Part shown: positions 23,224-32,661 of the stretch, piece by piece | How the letters are laid out: each line of letters starts with the position of its first letter | Numbering within the stretch: the first letter of the stretch is position 1 | Origin: Liolophura sinensis | Taxonomy: Eukaryota; Mollusca; Polyplacophora; Chitonida; Chitonidae | DNA length: 32,661 nt | Direction of reading: 5' to 3' | NCBI RefSeq assembly: GCF_032854445.1 | Contig: NW_027018386.1 | Coordinates: 1 to 32,661 of the forward strand | Notes under the pieces: model-generated | Seen by the model: the letters and a program-made list of their open reading frames with translations, nothing else | What the model was told of the DNA's origin: nothing | The model's database searches: none | Made by a program: the position numbers and the translations under genes

Positions 23224-23462
23224 AAGATTTGACGTCGTCTGGGCTACCGAAGGGCACATAACTTATAATGAAAAGTTGAATATAGTAATGACCAGTCGCG
23301 ATTGTACATAGTTAATGTAGCCGATTTCAATTCGCAAAAAGACCAGGTAAAAATCCAAAAGTGGAAAAACTGTTCCAATGCTGCTGGTAAGAGGCTAATC
23401 CGACGTATTTTTTGACGAGAAATCGAATGGTGCAAACCGCGTTGCTCTCCGACCAATACTTT

Positions 23463-23490
23463 TGGCTGTAGCCACAAATGAATAATCATT
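23463..23490. repeat. Paired small inverted repeats at the unit boundary
   Basis: TGGCT-GT-AGCCA (23,463-23,474) is followed two bases later by AATGA-ATAA-TCATT (23,477-23,490), both with five perfect base pairs. They recur at every unit junction in the phase used here. Variants exist: CTGTGGCC before 10,285 and 12,490, and GAATATTCATT before 14,130. Twin dyads next to each other are typical of bent or cruciform-prone satellite segments, but that is inference. Confidence 0.8.
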
Positions 23491-24037
23491 GATGTCAAGA
23501 TCACGTGCCCAGCAACGGCTCTTACTCCATGGAAACCTAGGAAATTTGCAATTTTTCAACAGCTGGAGATGCCTGGCCCAATTGCGCATCTTTTGGCACC
23601 TTATTGATGTGGGTCAGTGTTCAATTGTACTTTTTACAGCGGACTGTATCAAGTACCTTGTGTTTTTTTTTATACAAATGGTGTGGTTTTTCTACATGTA
23701 GATAAAGACATTGAGATTGTCTTCGACTTAGAAGTAAGACTTTTGCTGGGTGAGTTAAATGGGCTTGGCCCAAAGATTTGACGTCGTCTGGGCTACCGAA
23801 GGGCACATAACTTATAATGAAAAGTTGAACATAATAATGACCAGTCGCGATTGTACATAGTAAATGCAGCCGATTTCAATTCGCAAAAAGACCAGGCAAA
23901 AATCCAAAAGTAGAAAAACTGTTCCAATGCTGCTGGTAAGAGGCTAATCCGACGTATTTTTTGACGAGAAATCGAATGGTGCAAACCGCGTTGCTCTCCG
24001 ACCAATACTTTTGGCTGTAGCCACAAATGAATAATCA
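23489..24037 (+). repeat. L-class monomer, reference unit
   Basis: L units carry CCTAGG (an AvrII-type site absent from the other classes), lose an AT pair so that the T-run is followed by ATAC, and have GAGATTG, GACTTTT, GAACATAATAATG, AGTAAATGCAG and AAGTAGAAAA. The tail preceding an L unit usually has CAGGTAAAAATCC. Length is typically 549 bp. Full L units start at 3676, 5326, 17443, 18540, 20189, 23489, 25691, 27341, 29540 and 31743. Almost all are followed by an N unit. Confidence 0.9.
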
Positions 24038-24589
24038 TTGATGTCAAGATCACGTGCCCAACAACGGCTCTTACTCCATGGAAACCAAGGAAATTTGCAA
24101 TTTTTCAACAGCTGGAGATGCCTGGCCCAATTGCGCATCTTTTGGCACCTTATTGATGTGGGTCAGTGTTCAATTGTACTTTTTTTTACAGCAGACTGTA
24201 TCATGTACCTTGTGGTTTTTTATATACAAATGCTGTGGTTTTTCTACATGTAGATAAAGACATTGAGTTTGTCTTCGACTTAGAAGTAAGACATTTGCTG
24301 GGTGAGTTAAATGGGCTTGGCCCAAAGATTTGACGTCGTCTGGGCTACCGAAGGGCACATAACTTATAATGAAAAGTTGAATATAGTAATGACCAGTCGC
24401 GATTGTACATAGTTAATGTAGCCGATTTCAATTCGCAAAAAGACCAGGTAAAAATCCAAAAGTGGAAAAACTGTTCCAATGCTGCTGGTAAGAGGCTAAT
24501 CCGACGTATTTTTTGACGAGAAATCGAATGGTGCAAACCGCGTTGCTCTCCGACCAATACTTTTGGCTGTAGCCACAAATGAATAATCA

Positions 24590-25139
24590 TTGATGTCAAG
24601 ATCACGTGCCCAGCAACGGCTCTTACTCCATGGAAACTTAGGAAATTTGCAATTTTTCAACAGCTGGAGATGCCTGGCCCAATTGCGCATCTTTTGGCAC
24701 CTTATTGATGTGGGTCAGTGTTCAATTGTACTTTTTACAGCGGACTGTATCAAGTACCTTGTGTTTTTTTTATATACAAATGGTGTGGTTTTTCTACATG
24801 TAGATAAAGACATTGAGTTTGTCTTCGACTTAGAAGTAAGACATTTGCTGGGTGAGTTAAATGGGCTTGGCCCAAAGATTTGACGTCGTCTGGGCTACCG
24901 AAGGGCACATAACTTATAATGAAAAGTTGAACATAATAATGACCAGTCGCGATTGTACATAGTAAATGCAGCCGATTTCAATTCGCAAAAAGACCAGGCA
25001 AAAATCCAAAAGTAGAAAAACTGTTCCAATGCTGCTGGTAAGAGGCTAATCCGACGTATTTTTTGACGAGAAATCGAATGGTGCAAACCGCGTTGCTCTC
25101 CGACCAATACTTTTGGCTGTAGCCACAAGTGAATAATCA
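24590..25139 (+). repeat. L' mosaic monomer
   Basis: The unit has an L-like 5' part in which CCTAGG is changed to CTTAGG (24,638). It then has the P-type middle (T8 ATATAC, GAGTTTG, GACATTTG), and the L tail again (GAACATAATAATG, AGTAAATGCAG). The middle tract of roughly 24,760-24,850 therefore looks converted from another class. The same mosaic sits at 30,642-31,191 in the second higher-order copy, so it predates that duplication. Confidence 0.82.
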
Positions 25140-25690
25140 TTGATGTCAAGATCACGTGCCCAACAACGGCTCTTACTCCATGGAAACCAAGGAAATTTGC
25201 AATTTTTCAACAGCTGGAGATGCCTGGCCCAATTGCGCATCTTTTGGCACCTTATTGATGTGGGTCTGTGTTCAATTGTACTTTTTTTACAGCAGACTGT
25301 ATCATGTACCTTGTGGTTTTTTATATACAAATGGTGTGGTTTTTCTACATGTAGATAAAGACATTGAGTTTGTCTTCGACTTAGAAGTAAGACATTTGCT
25401 GGGTGAGTTAAATGGGCTTGGCCCAAAGATTTGACGTCGTCTGGGCTACCGAAGGGCACATAACTTATAATGAAAAGTTGAATATAGTAATGACCAGTCG
25501 CGATTGTACATAGTTAATGTAGCCGATTTCAATTCGCAAAAAGACCAGGTAAAAATCCAAAAGTGGAAAAACTGTTCCAATGCTGCTGGTAAGAGGCTAA
25601 TCCGACGTATTTTTTGACGAGAAATCGAATGGTGCAAACCGCGTTGCTCTCCGACCAATACTTTTGGCTGTAGCCACAAATGAATAATCA
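25140..25690 (+). repeat. N-class monomer, reference unit
   Basis: N units have CCCAACAAC instead of CCCAGCAAC, GGTCTGTG instead of GGTCAGTG, a T7 run before ACAGCAGAC, and CATGTACCTTGTGG followed by T6 ATATAC. Length is typically 551 bp. N units start at 4225, 5875, 17988, 20738, 25140, 26240, 31192 and 32292. The N' variants at 24038 and 30090 keep GGTCAGTG, have a T8 run, and have AAATGCTGTGG. N units follow L units, so L-N behaves as a dimer of about 1,100 bp. Confidence 0.88.
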
Positions 25691-26790
25691 TTGATGTCAA
25701 GATCACGTGCCCAGCAACGGCTCTTACTCCATGGAAACCTAGGAAATTTGCAATTTTTCAACAGCTGGAGATGCCTGGCCCAATTGCGCATCTTTTGGCA
25801 CCTTATTGATGTGGGTCAGTGTTCAATTGTACTTTTTACAGCGGACTGTATCAAGTACCTTGTGTTTTTTTTTATACAAATGGTGTGGTTTTTCTACATG
25901 TAGATAAAGACATTGAGATTGTCTTCGACTTAGAAGTAAGACTTTTGCTGGGTGAGTTAAATGGGCTTGGCCCAAAGATTTGACGTCGTCTGGGCTACCG
26001 AAGGGCACATAACTTATAATGAAAAGTTGAACATAATAATGACCAGTCGCGATTGTACATAGTAAATGCAGCCGATTTCAATTCGCAAAAAGACCAGGCA
26101 AAAATCCAAAAGTAGAAAAACTGTTCCAATGCTGCTGGTAAGAGGCTAATCCGACGTATTTTTTGACGAGAAATCGAATGGTGCAAACCGCGTTGCTCTC
26201 CGACCAATACTTTTGGCTGTAGCCACAAATGAATAATCATTGATGTCAAGATCACGTGCCCAACAACGGCTCTTACTCCATGGAAACCAAGGAAATTTGC
26301 AATTTTTCAACAGCTGGAGATGCCTGGCCCAATTGCGCATCTTTTGGCACCTTATTGATGTGGGTCTGTGTTCAATTGTACTTTTTTTACAGCAGACTGT
26401 ATCATGTACCTTGTGGTTTTTTATATACAAATGGTGTGGTTTTTCTACATGTAGATAAAGACATTGAGTTTGTCTTCGACTTAGAAGTAAGACATTTGCT
26501 GGGTGAGTTAAATGGGCTTGGCCCAAAGATTTGACGTCGTCTGGGCTACCGAAGGGCACATAACTTATAATGAAAAGTTGAATATAGTAATGACCAGTCG
26601 CGATTGTACATAGTTAATGTAGCCGATTTCAATTAGAAAAAAGACCAGGCAAAAATCCAAAAGTGCAAAAACTGTTCCAATGCTGCTGGTAAGAGGCTAA
26701 TCCGACGTATTTTTGGACGAGAAATCCAATGGTGCAAACCGCGTTGCTCTCCGACCAATACTTTTGGCTGTAGCCACAAATGAATAATCA

Positions 26791-27340
26791 TTGATGTCAA
26801 GATCACGTGCCCAGCAACGGCTCTTACTCCATGGAAACCAAGGAAATTTGCAATTTTTCAACAGCTGGAGATGCCTGGCCCAATTGCGCATCTTTTGGCA
26901 CCTTATTGATGTGGGTCAGTGTTCAATTGTACTTTTTTTACAGCAGACTGTATCATGTACCTTGTGGTTTTTATATACAAATGGTGTGGTTTTTCTACAT
27001 GTAGATAAAGACATTGAGTTTGTCTTCGACTTAGAAGTAAGACATTTGCTGGGTGAGTTAAATGGGCTTGGCCCAAAGATTTGACGTCGTCTGGGCTACC
27101 GAAGGGCACATAACTTATAATGAAAAGTTGAATATAGTAATGACCAGTCGCGATTGTACATAGTTAATGTAGCCGATTTCAATTCGCAAAAAGACCAGGT
27201 AAAAATCCAAAAGTGGAAAAACTGTTCCAATGCTGCTGGTAAGAGGCTAATCCGACGTATTTTTTGACGAGAAATCGAATGGTGCAAACCGCGTTGCTCT
27301 CCGACCAATACTTTTGGCTGTAGCCACAAATGAATAATCA
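26791..27340 (+). repeat. X-class monomer, reference unit
   Basis: X units at 21289 and 26791 are preceded by AATTAGAAAAAAG, AGTGCAAAAAC and TTTTGGACGAGAAATCC. They have a T7 run before ACAGCAGAC and CTTGTGG followed by T5 ATATAC (ATGTAC in the first copy). Together with the L and N units before them they form a block repeated at an offset of 5,502 bp. This unit is followed by L; the one at 21,289 is followed by Z. Confidence 0.85.
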
Positions 27341-27889
27341 TTGATGTCAAGATCACGTGCCCAGCAACGGCTCTTACTCCATGGAAACCTAGGAAATTTG
27401 CAATTTTTCAACAGCTGGAGATGCCTGGCCCAATTGCGCATCTTTTGGCACCTTATTGATGTGGGTCAGTGTTCAATTGTACTTTTTACAGCGGACTGTA
27501 TCAAGTACCTTGTGTTTTTTTTTATACAAATGGTGTGGTTTTTCTACATGTAGATAAAGACATTGAGATTGTCTTCGACTTAGAAGTAAGACTTTTGCTG
27601 GGTGAGTTAAATGGGCTTGGCCCAAAGATTTGACGTCGTCTGGGCTACCGAAGGGCACATAACTTATAATGAAAAGTTGAACATAATAATGACCAGTCGC
27701 GATTGTACATAGTAAATGCAGCCGATTTCAATTCGCAAAAAGACCAGGCAAAAATCCAAAAGTAGAAAAACTGTTCCAATGCTGCTGGTAAGAGGCTAAT
27801 CCGACGTATTTTTTGACGAGAAATCGAATGGTGCAAACCGCGTTGCTCTCCGACCAATACTTTTCGCTGTAGCCACAAATGAATAATCA

Positions 27890-28439
27890 TTGATGTCAAG
27901 ATCACGTGCCCAACAACGGCTCTTACTCCATGGAAACCAAGGAAATTTGCAATTTCTCAACAGCTGGAGATGCCTGGCCCAATTGCGCATCTTTTGGCAC
28001 CTTATTGATGTGGGTCAGTGTTCAATTGTACTTTTTACAGCGGACTGTATCAAGTACCTTGTGTTTTTTTTATATACAAATGGTGTGGTTTTTCTACATG
28101 TAGATAAAGACATTGAGATTGTCTTCGACTTAGAAGTAAGACATTTGCTGGGTGAGTTAAATGGGCTTGGCCCAAAGATTTGACGTCGTCTGGGCTACCG
28201 AAGGGCACATAACTTGTAATGAAAAGTTGAACATAATAATGACCAGTCGCGATTGTACATAGTAAATGTAGCCGATTTCAATTCGCAAAAAGACCAGGCA
28301 AATATCCAAAAGTAGAAAAACTGTTCCAATGCTGCTGGTAAGAGGCTAACCCGACGTCTTTTTTGACGAGAAATCGAATGGTGCAAACCGCGTTGCTCTC
28401 CGACCAATACTTTTGGCTGTAGCCACAAATGAATAATCA
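27890..28439 (+). repeat. Hybrid monomer N/Z at the higher-order repeat junction
   Basis: The 5' end has the N marker CCCAACAAC (diagnostic base at 27,913). From GGTCAGTG and the T5 run onward it is Z type, with GCGGACTGTATCAAG, T8 ATATAC, GAGATTG and the rare tail set ACTTGTAATG, CAAATATCC, GGCTAACCCG and GACGTCTTTT. That tail occurs otherwise only at 22,140-22,388. The class switch lies between 27,913 and about 28,030. The unit fits the product of the unequal exchange that created the second 6-kb copy. It also carries a private C in AATTTCTCAAC near 27,956. Confidence 0.85.
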
Positions 28440-31400
28440 TTGATGTCAAGACCACGTGCCCAGCAACGGCTCTTACTCTATGGAAACCAAGGAAATTTGC
28501 AATTTTTCAACAGCTGGATATGTCTGGCCCAATTGCGCATCTTTTGGCACCTTATTAATGTGGGTCAGTGTTCAATTGTACTTTTTACAGCGGACTGTAT
28601 CAAGTACCTTGTGTTTTTTTTATATACAAATGGTGTGGTTTTTCTACATGTAGATAAAGACATTGAGTTTGTCTTCGACTTAGAAGTAAGACATTTGCTG
28701 GGTGAGTTAAATGGGCTTGGCCCAAAGATTTGACGTCGTCTGGGCTACCGAAGGGCACAGAACTTATAATGAAAAGTTGAATATAGTAATGACCAGTCGC
28801 GATTGTACATAGTTAATGTAGCCGATTTCAATTCGCAAAAAGACCAGGCAAAAATCCAAAAGTGGAAAAACTGTTCCAATGCTGCTGGTAAGAGGCTAAT
28901 CCGACGTATTTTTTCACGAGAAATCGAATGGTGCAAACCGCGTTGCTCTCCGACCAATACTTTTGGCTGTAGCCACAAATGAATAATCATTGATGTCAAG
29001 ACCACGTGCCCAGCAACGGCTCTTACTCTATGGAAACCAAGGAAATTTGCAATTTTTCAACAGCTGGATATGTCTGGCCCAATTGCGCATCTTTTGGCAC
29101 CTTATTAATGTGGGTCAGTGTTCAATTGTACTTTTTACAGCGGACTGTATCAAGTACCTTGTGTTTTTTTTATATACAAATGGTGTGGTTTTTCTACATG
29201 TAGATAAAGACATTGAGTTTGTCTTCGACTTAGAAGTAAGACATTTGCTGGGTGAGTTAAATGGGCTTGGCCCAAAGATTTGACGTCGTCTGGGCTACCG
29301 AAGGGCACATAACTTATAATGAAAAGTTGAATATAGTAATGACCAGTCGCGATTGTACATAGTTAATGTAGCCGATTTCAATTCGCAAAAAGACCAGGTA
29401 AAAATCCAAAAGTGGAAAAACTGTTCCAATGCTGCTGGTAAGAGGCTAATCCGACGTATTTTTTGACGAGAAATCGAATGGTGCAAACCGCGTTGCTCTC
29501 CGACCAATACTTTTGGCTGTAGCCACAAATGAATAATCATTGATGTCAAGATCACGTGCCCAGCAACGGCTCTTACTCCATGGAAACCTAGGAAATTTGC
29601 AATTTTTCAACAGCTGGAGATGCCTGGCCCAATTGCGCATCTTTTGGCACCTTATTGATGTGGGTCAGTGTTCAATTGTACTTTTTACAGCGGACTGTAT
29701 CAAGTACCTTGTGTTTTTTTTTATACAAATGGTGTGGGTTTTTCTACATGTAGATAAAGACATTGAGATTGTCTTCGACTTAGAAGTAAGACTTTTGCTG
29801 GGTGAGTTAAATGGGCTTGGCCCAAAGATTTGACGTCGTCTGGGCTACCGAAGGGCACATAACTTATAATGAAAAGTTGAACATAATAATGACCAGTCGC
29901 GATTGTACATAGTAAATGCAGCCGATTTCAATTCGCAAAAAGACCAGGCAAAAATCCAAAAGTAGAAAAACTGTTCCAATGCTGCTGGTAAGAGGCTAAT
30001 CCGACGTATTTTTTGACGAGAAATCGAATGGTGCAAACCGCGTTGCTCTCCGACCAATACTTTTGGCTGTAGCCACAAATGAATAATCATTGATGTCAAG
30101 ATCACGTGCCCAACAACGGCTCTTACTCCATGGAAACCAAGGAAATTTGCAATTTTTCAACAGCTGGAGATGCCTGGCCCAATTGCGCATCTTTTGGCAC
30201 CTTATTGATGTGGGTCAGTGTTCAATTGTACTTTTTTTTACAGCAGACTGTATCATGTACCTTGTGGTTTTTTATATACAAATGCTGTGGTTTTTCTACA
30301 TGTAGATAAAGACATTGAGTTTGTCTTCGACTTAGAAGTAAGACATTTGCTGGGTGAGTTAAATGGGCTTGGCCCAAAGATTTGACGTCGTCTGGGCTAC
30401 CGAAGGGCACATAACTTATAATGAAAAGTTGAATATAGTAATGACCAGTCGCGATTGTACATAGTTAATGTAGCCGATTTCAATTCGCAAAAAGACCAGG
30501 TAAAAATCCAAAAGTGGAAAAACTGTTCCAATGCTGCTGGTAAGAGGCTAATCCGACGTATTTTTTGACGAGAAATCGAATGGTGCAAACCGCGTTGCTC
30601 TCCGACCAATACTTTTGGCTGTAGCCACAAATGAATAATCATTGATGTCAAGATCACGTGCCCAGCAACGGCTCTTACTCCATGGAAACTTAGGAAATTT
30701 GCAATTTTTCAACAGCTGGAGATGCCTGGCCCAATTGCGCATCTTTTGGCACCTTATTGATGTGGGTCAGTGTTCAATTGTACTTTTTACAGCGGACTGT
30801 ATCAAGTACCTTGTGTTTTTTTTATATACAAATGGTGTGGTTTTTCTACATGTAGATAAAGACATTGAGTTTGTCTTCGACTTAGAAGTAAGACATTTGC
30901 TGGGTGAGTTAAATGGGCTTGGCCCAAAGATTTGACGTCGTCTGGGCTACCGAAGGGCACATAACTTATAATGAAAAGTTGAACATAATAATGACCAGTC
31001 GCGATTGTACATAGTAAATGCAGCCGATTTCAATTCGCAAAAAGACCAGGCAAAAATCCAAAAGTAGAAAAACTGTTCCAATGCTGCTGGTAAGAGGCTA
31101 ATCCGACGTATTTTTTGACGAGAAATCGAATGGTGCAAACCGCGTTGCTCTCCGACCAATACTTTTGGCTGTAGCCACAAGTGAATAATCATTGATGTCA
31201 AGATCACGTGCCCAACAACGGCTCTTACTCCATGGAAACCAAGGAAATTTGCAATTTTTCAACAGCTGGAGATGCCTGGCCCAATTGCGCATCTTTTGGC
31301 ACCTTATTGATGTGGGTCTGTGTTCAATTGTACTTTTTTTACAGCAGACTGTATCATGTACCTTGTGGTTTTTTATATACAAATGGTGTGGTTTTTCTAC

Positions 31401-32661
31401 ATGTAGATAAAGACATTGAGTTTGTCTTCGACTTAGAAGTAAGACATTTGCTGGGTGAGTTAAATGGGCTTGGCCCAAAGATTTGACGTCGTCTGGGCTA
31501 CCGAAGGGCACATAACTTATAATGAAAAGTTGAATATAGTAATGACCAGTCGCGATTGTACATAGTTAATGTAGCCGATTTCAATTCGCAAAAAGACCAG
31601 GTAAAAATCCAAAAGTGGAAAAACTGTTCCAATGCTGCTGGTAAGAGGCTAATCCGACGTATTTTTTGACGAGAAATCGAATGGTGCAAACCGCGTTGCT
31701 CTCCGACCAATACTTTTGGCTGTAGCCACAAATGAATAATCATTGATGTCAAGATCACGTGCCCAGCAACGGCTCTTACTCCATGGAAACCTAGGAAATT
31801 TGCAATTTTTCAACAGCTGGAGATGCCTGGCCCAATTGCGCATCTTTTGGCACCTTATTGATGTGGGTCAGTGTTCAATTGTACTTTTTACAGCGGACTG
31901 TATCAAGTACCTTGTGTTTTTTTTTATACAAATGGTGTGGTTTTTCTACATGTAGATAAAGACATTGAGATTGTCTTCGACTTAGAAGTAAGACTTTTGC
32001 TGGGTGAGTTAAATGGGCTTGGCCCAAAGATTTGACGTCGTCTGGGCTACCGAAGGGCACATAACTTATAATGAAAAGTTGAACATAATAATGACCAGTC
32101 GCGATTGTACATAGTAAATGCAGCCGATTTCAATTCGCAAAAAGACCAGGCAAAAATCCAAAAGTAGAAAAACTGTTCCAATGCTGCTGGTAAGAGGCTA
32201 ATCCGACGTATTTTTTGACGAGAAATCGAATGGTGCAAACCGCGTTGCTCTCCGACCAATACTTTTGGCTGTAGCCACAAATGAATAATCATTGATGTCA
32301 AGATCACGTGCCCAACAACGGCTCTTACTCCATGGAAACCAAGGAAATTTGCAATTTTTCAACAGCTGGAGATGCCTGGCCCAATTGCGCATCTTTTGGC
32401 ACCTTATTGATGTGGGTCTGTGTTCAATTGTACTTTTTTTACAGCAGACTGTATCATGTACCTTGTGGTTTTTTATATACAAATGGTGTGGTTTTTCTAC
32501 ATGTAGATAAAGACATTGAGTTTGTCTTCGACTTAGAAGTAAGACATTTGCTGGGTGAGTTAAATGGGCTTGGCCCAAAGATTTGACGTCGTCTGGGCTA
32601 CCGAAGGGCACATAACTTATAATGAAAAGTTGAATATAGTAATGACCAGTCGCGATTGTAC
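28440..32661 (+). repeat. 11-unit higher-order repeat, copy 2 (cut by window edge)
   Basis: Unit starts are 28440 P, 28990 P, 29540 L, 30090 N', 30642 L', 31192 N, 31743 L and 32292 N (370 bases present). The offset to copy 1 is 6,051 bp at first and 6,052 bp after one extra G in GTGTGGGTTTTTC near 29737. That insertion is the only difference I found over about 4.2 kb. The X, L and N/Z units expected next lie beyond the right edge. Confidence 0.92.
30642..31191 (+). repeat. L' mosaic monomer, second higher-order copy
   Basis: It matches the mosaic at 24,590 in every marker checked: CTTAGG in place of CCTAGG, T8 ATATAC, GAGTTTG and GACATTTG in the middle, and the L tail. CACAAGTGAAT, just before the next anchor, is shared as well. 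The offset is 6,052 bp. Confidence 0.85.

Larger units (their letters stand above)
22939..23488 (+). repeat. P-class monomer, reference unit with internal map
   Basis: This clean 550-bp unit serves as a map. From the anchor it holds an E-box type CACGTG (22,952-22,957), the P change CTCTATGG, which destroys the CCATGG site of other classes, CAGCTG (23,010-23,015), two CAATTG sites (23,029 and 23,072) and a T5 run with ACAG (23,081-23,089). It continues with a T8 run and ATATAC (23,113), a 12-bp palindrome (23,142), GGGTGAGTT (about 23,199), an inverted repeat (23,211), GACGTC (23,231) and two small hairpin sequences at the end (23,463 and 23,477). P markers are GACCACG, CTCTATGG, GGATATGTC and TTAATG. 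Other P units start at 3126, 4776, 19639, 22389, 28440 and 28990. Confidence 0.9.
22389..28439 (+). repeat. 11-unit higher-order repeat (6,051 bp), copy 1
   Basis: Unit starts and classes are 22389 P, 22939 P, 23489 L, 24038 N', 24590 L', 25140 N, 25691 L, 26240 N, 26791 X, 27341 L and 27890 N/Z. The next copy starts at 28,440 with the same order. Rare variants recur at the same unit positions in both copies: GGCACAGAAC (near 22705), TTTTTTCACGAG (22860), AAATGCTGTGG (24230), AACTTAGG (24635) and CACAAGTGAAT (25127). Four L-N dimers lie within the repeat. Within it, neighbouring units differ by about 3%, while the two copies are almost identical, which is the signature of a true higher-order repeat. 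Confidence 0.92.
1..32661 (+). repeat. Satellite DNA array, ~550-bp monomer, head to tail
   Basis: The same sequence recurs every 541-557 bp (mostly 549-552) from the first to the last base, always in the same orientation. Counting from the anchor TTGATGTCAAG, there are 58 full units between 375 and 32,291 plus partial units at both ends, so the true array length is unknown. Units of different classes are about 97% identical by hand count, and some long-range copies are nearly identical. There is no unique sequence between units and no long terminal repeat, terminal inverted repeat, rRNA, 5S, snRNA or tRNA gene. Size, homogeneity and higher-order structure are typical of eukaryotic satellite DNA. 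The family name and host are not recognisable from the sequence alone. Confidence 0.97.

Noticed and set aside
25046-25459. 137-codon minus-strand open frame, repeated at 4131, 5781, 26146, 31098 and 32198
   Set aside because: It exists only where the T-run lengths of an N unit happen to join two frames; other classes break it. It is in step with the satellite, has no recognisable domain, and is not conserved across units.
1-32661. CRISPR array
   Set aside because: The repeat unit is 550 bp with no short direct repeats separated by unique spacers, and no cas gene is present.
1-32661. rDNA spacer, 5S, histone or snRNA gene cluster
   Set aside because: No rRNA, 5S, snRNA or histone sequence is visible in the unit on either strand, although 550 bp would be a plausible 5S repeat size.
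1-32661. Transposon or retroelement tandem
   Set aside because: Units join directly with no terminal repeats, target-site duplications, poly-A ends or enzyme domains at junctions. Origin from an element is possible but not visible.

Overview
The whole 32.7-kb window is one uninterrupted head-to-tail array of a satellite repeat with a monomer of about 550 bp. No single-copy sequence, gene, RNA gene, transposon or other landmark is visible on either strand. The array runs off both ends: 374 bases of a unit at the left, 58 full units whose first base is the anchor TTGATGTCAAG, and 370 bases of a 59th unit at the right. Mean spacing is 550.3 bp, all units share one orientation, and a hand count on one unit gives about 41% GC. 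A kilobase-scale homogenised satellite with higher-order repeats, no coding density and no bacterial signals points to a eukaryotic nuclear genome, probably heterochromatin (centromeric, pericentromeric or subtelomeric). I cannot name the species or a known satellite family.

I sorted the units into classes by linked diagnostic variants and use these labels throughout. P has GACCACG, CTCTATGG, GGATATGTC and TTAATG. L has CCTAGG, a shortened T8-9 ATAC, and a tail with GAACATAATAATG and AGTAAATGCAG. N has CCCAACAAC, usually GGTCTGTG, and CATGTACCTTGTGG. Y has AAGGATATT and CCTAGCCC. A has CCTAGCCC with GCAGACTGTATCAAG. C has CCCAACTGC and CCTTTTTGATG. T has TTGCACATC. F has CAATTTCGC. Q is the GTGTCATGTAGC pair. 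X is preceded by AGTGCAAAAAC and TTTTGGACGAGAAATCC. Classes differ by roughly 3% (about 15 differences between a P and an L unit).

Layout. 1-9,182: T-A-C-A-Y, then P-L-N twice, an L/F hybrid, then F-T-A-C. 9,183-18,539: two related Q-led four-unit blocks, then another F-T-(extra)-A-C run, Y and an L-N pair; this stretch is unusually rich in one-base insertions and deletions. 18,540-22,388: L, Y-P-L-N, X, and a Z unit. 22,389-28,439: one complete 11-unit higher-order repeat of 6,051 bp (P-P-L-N'-L'-N-L-N-X-L-N/Z). 28,440-32,661: a second, incomplete copy that is almost identical to the first.

Nothing here works as an operon or pathway. The biology is that of satellite evolution: unequal exchange and gene conversion have shuffled, duplicated and hybridised the units. 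The many short open frames (longest 137 codons) are the same few frames repeated by the satellite, broken by unit-specific indels, and I do not regard any as a gene.
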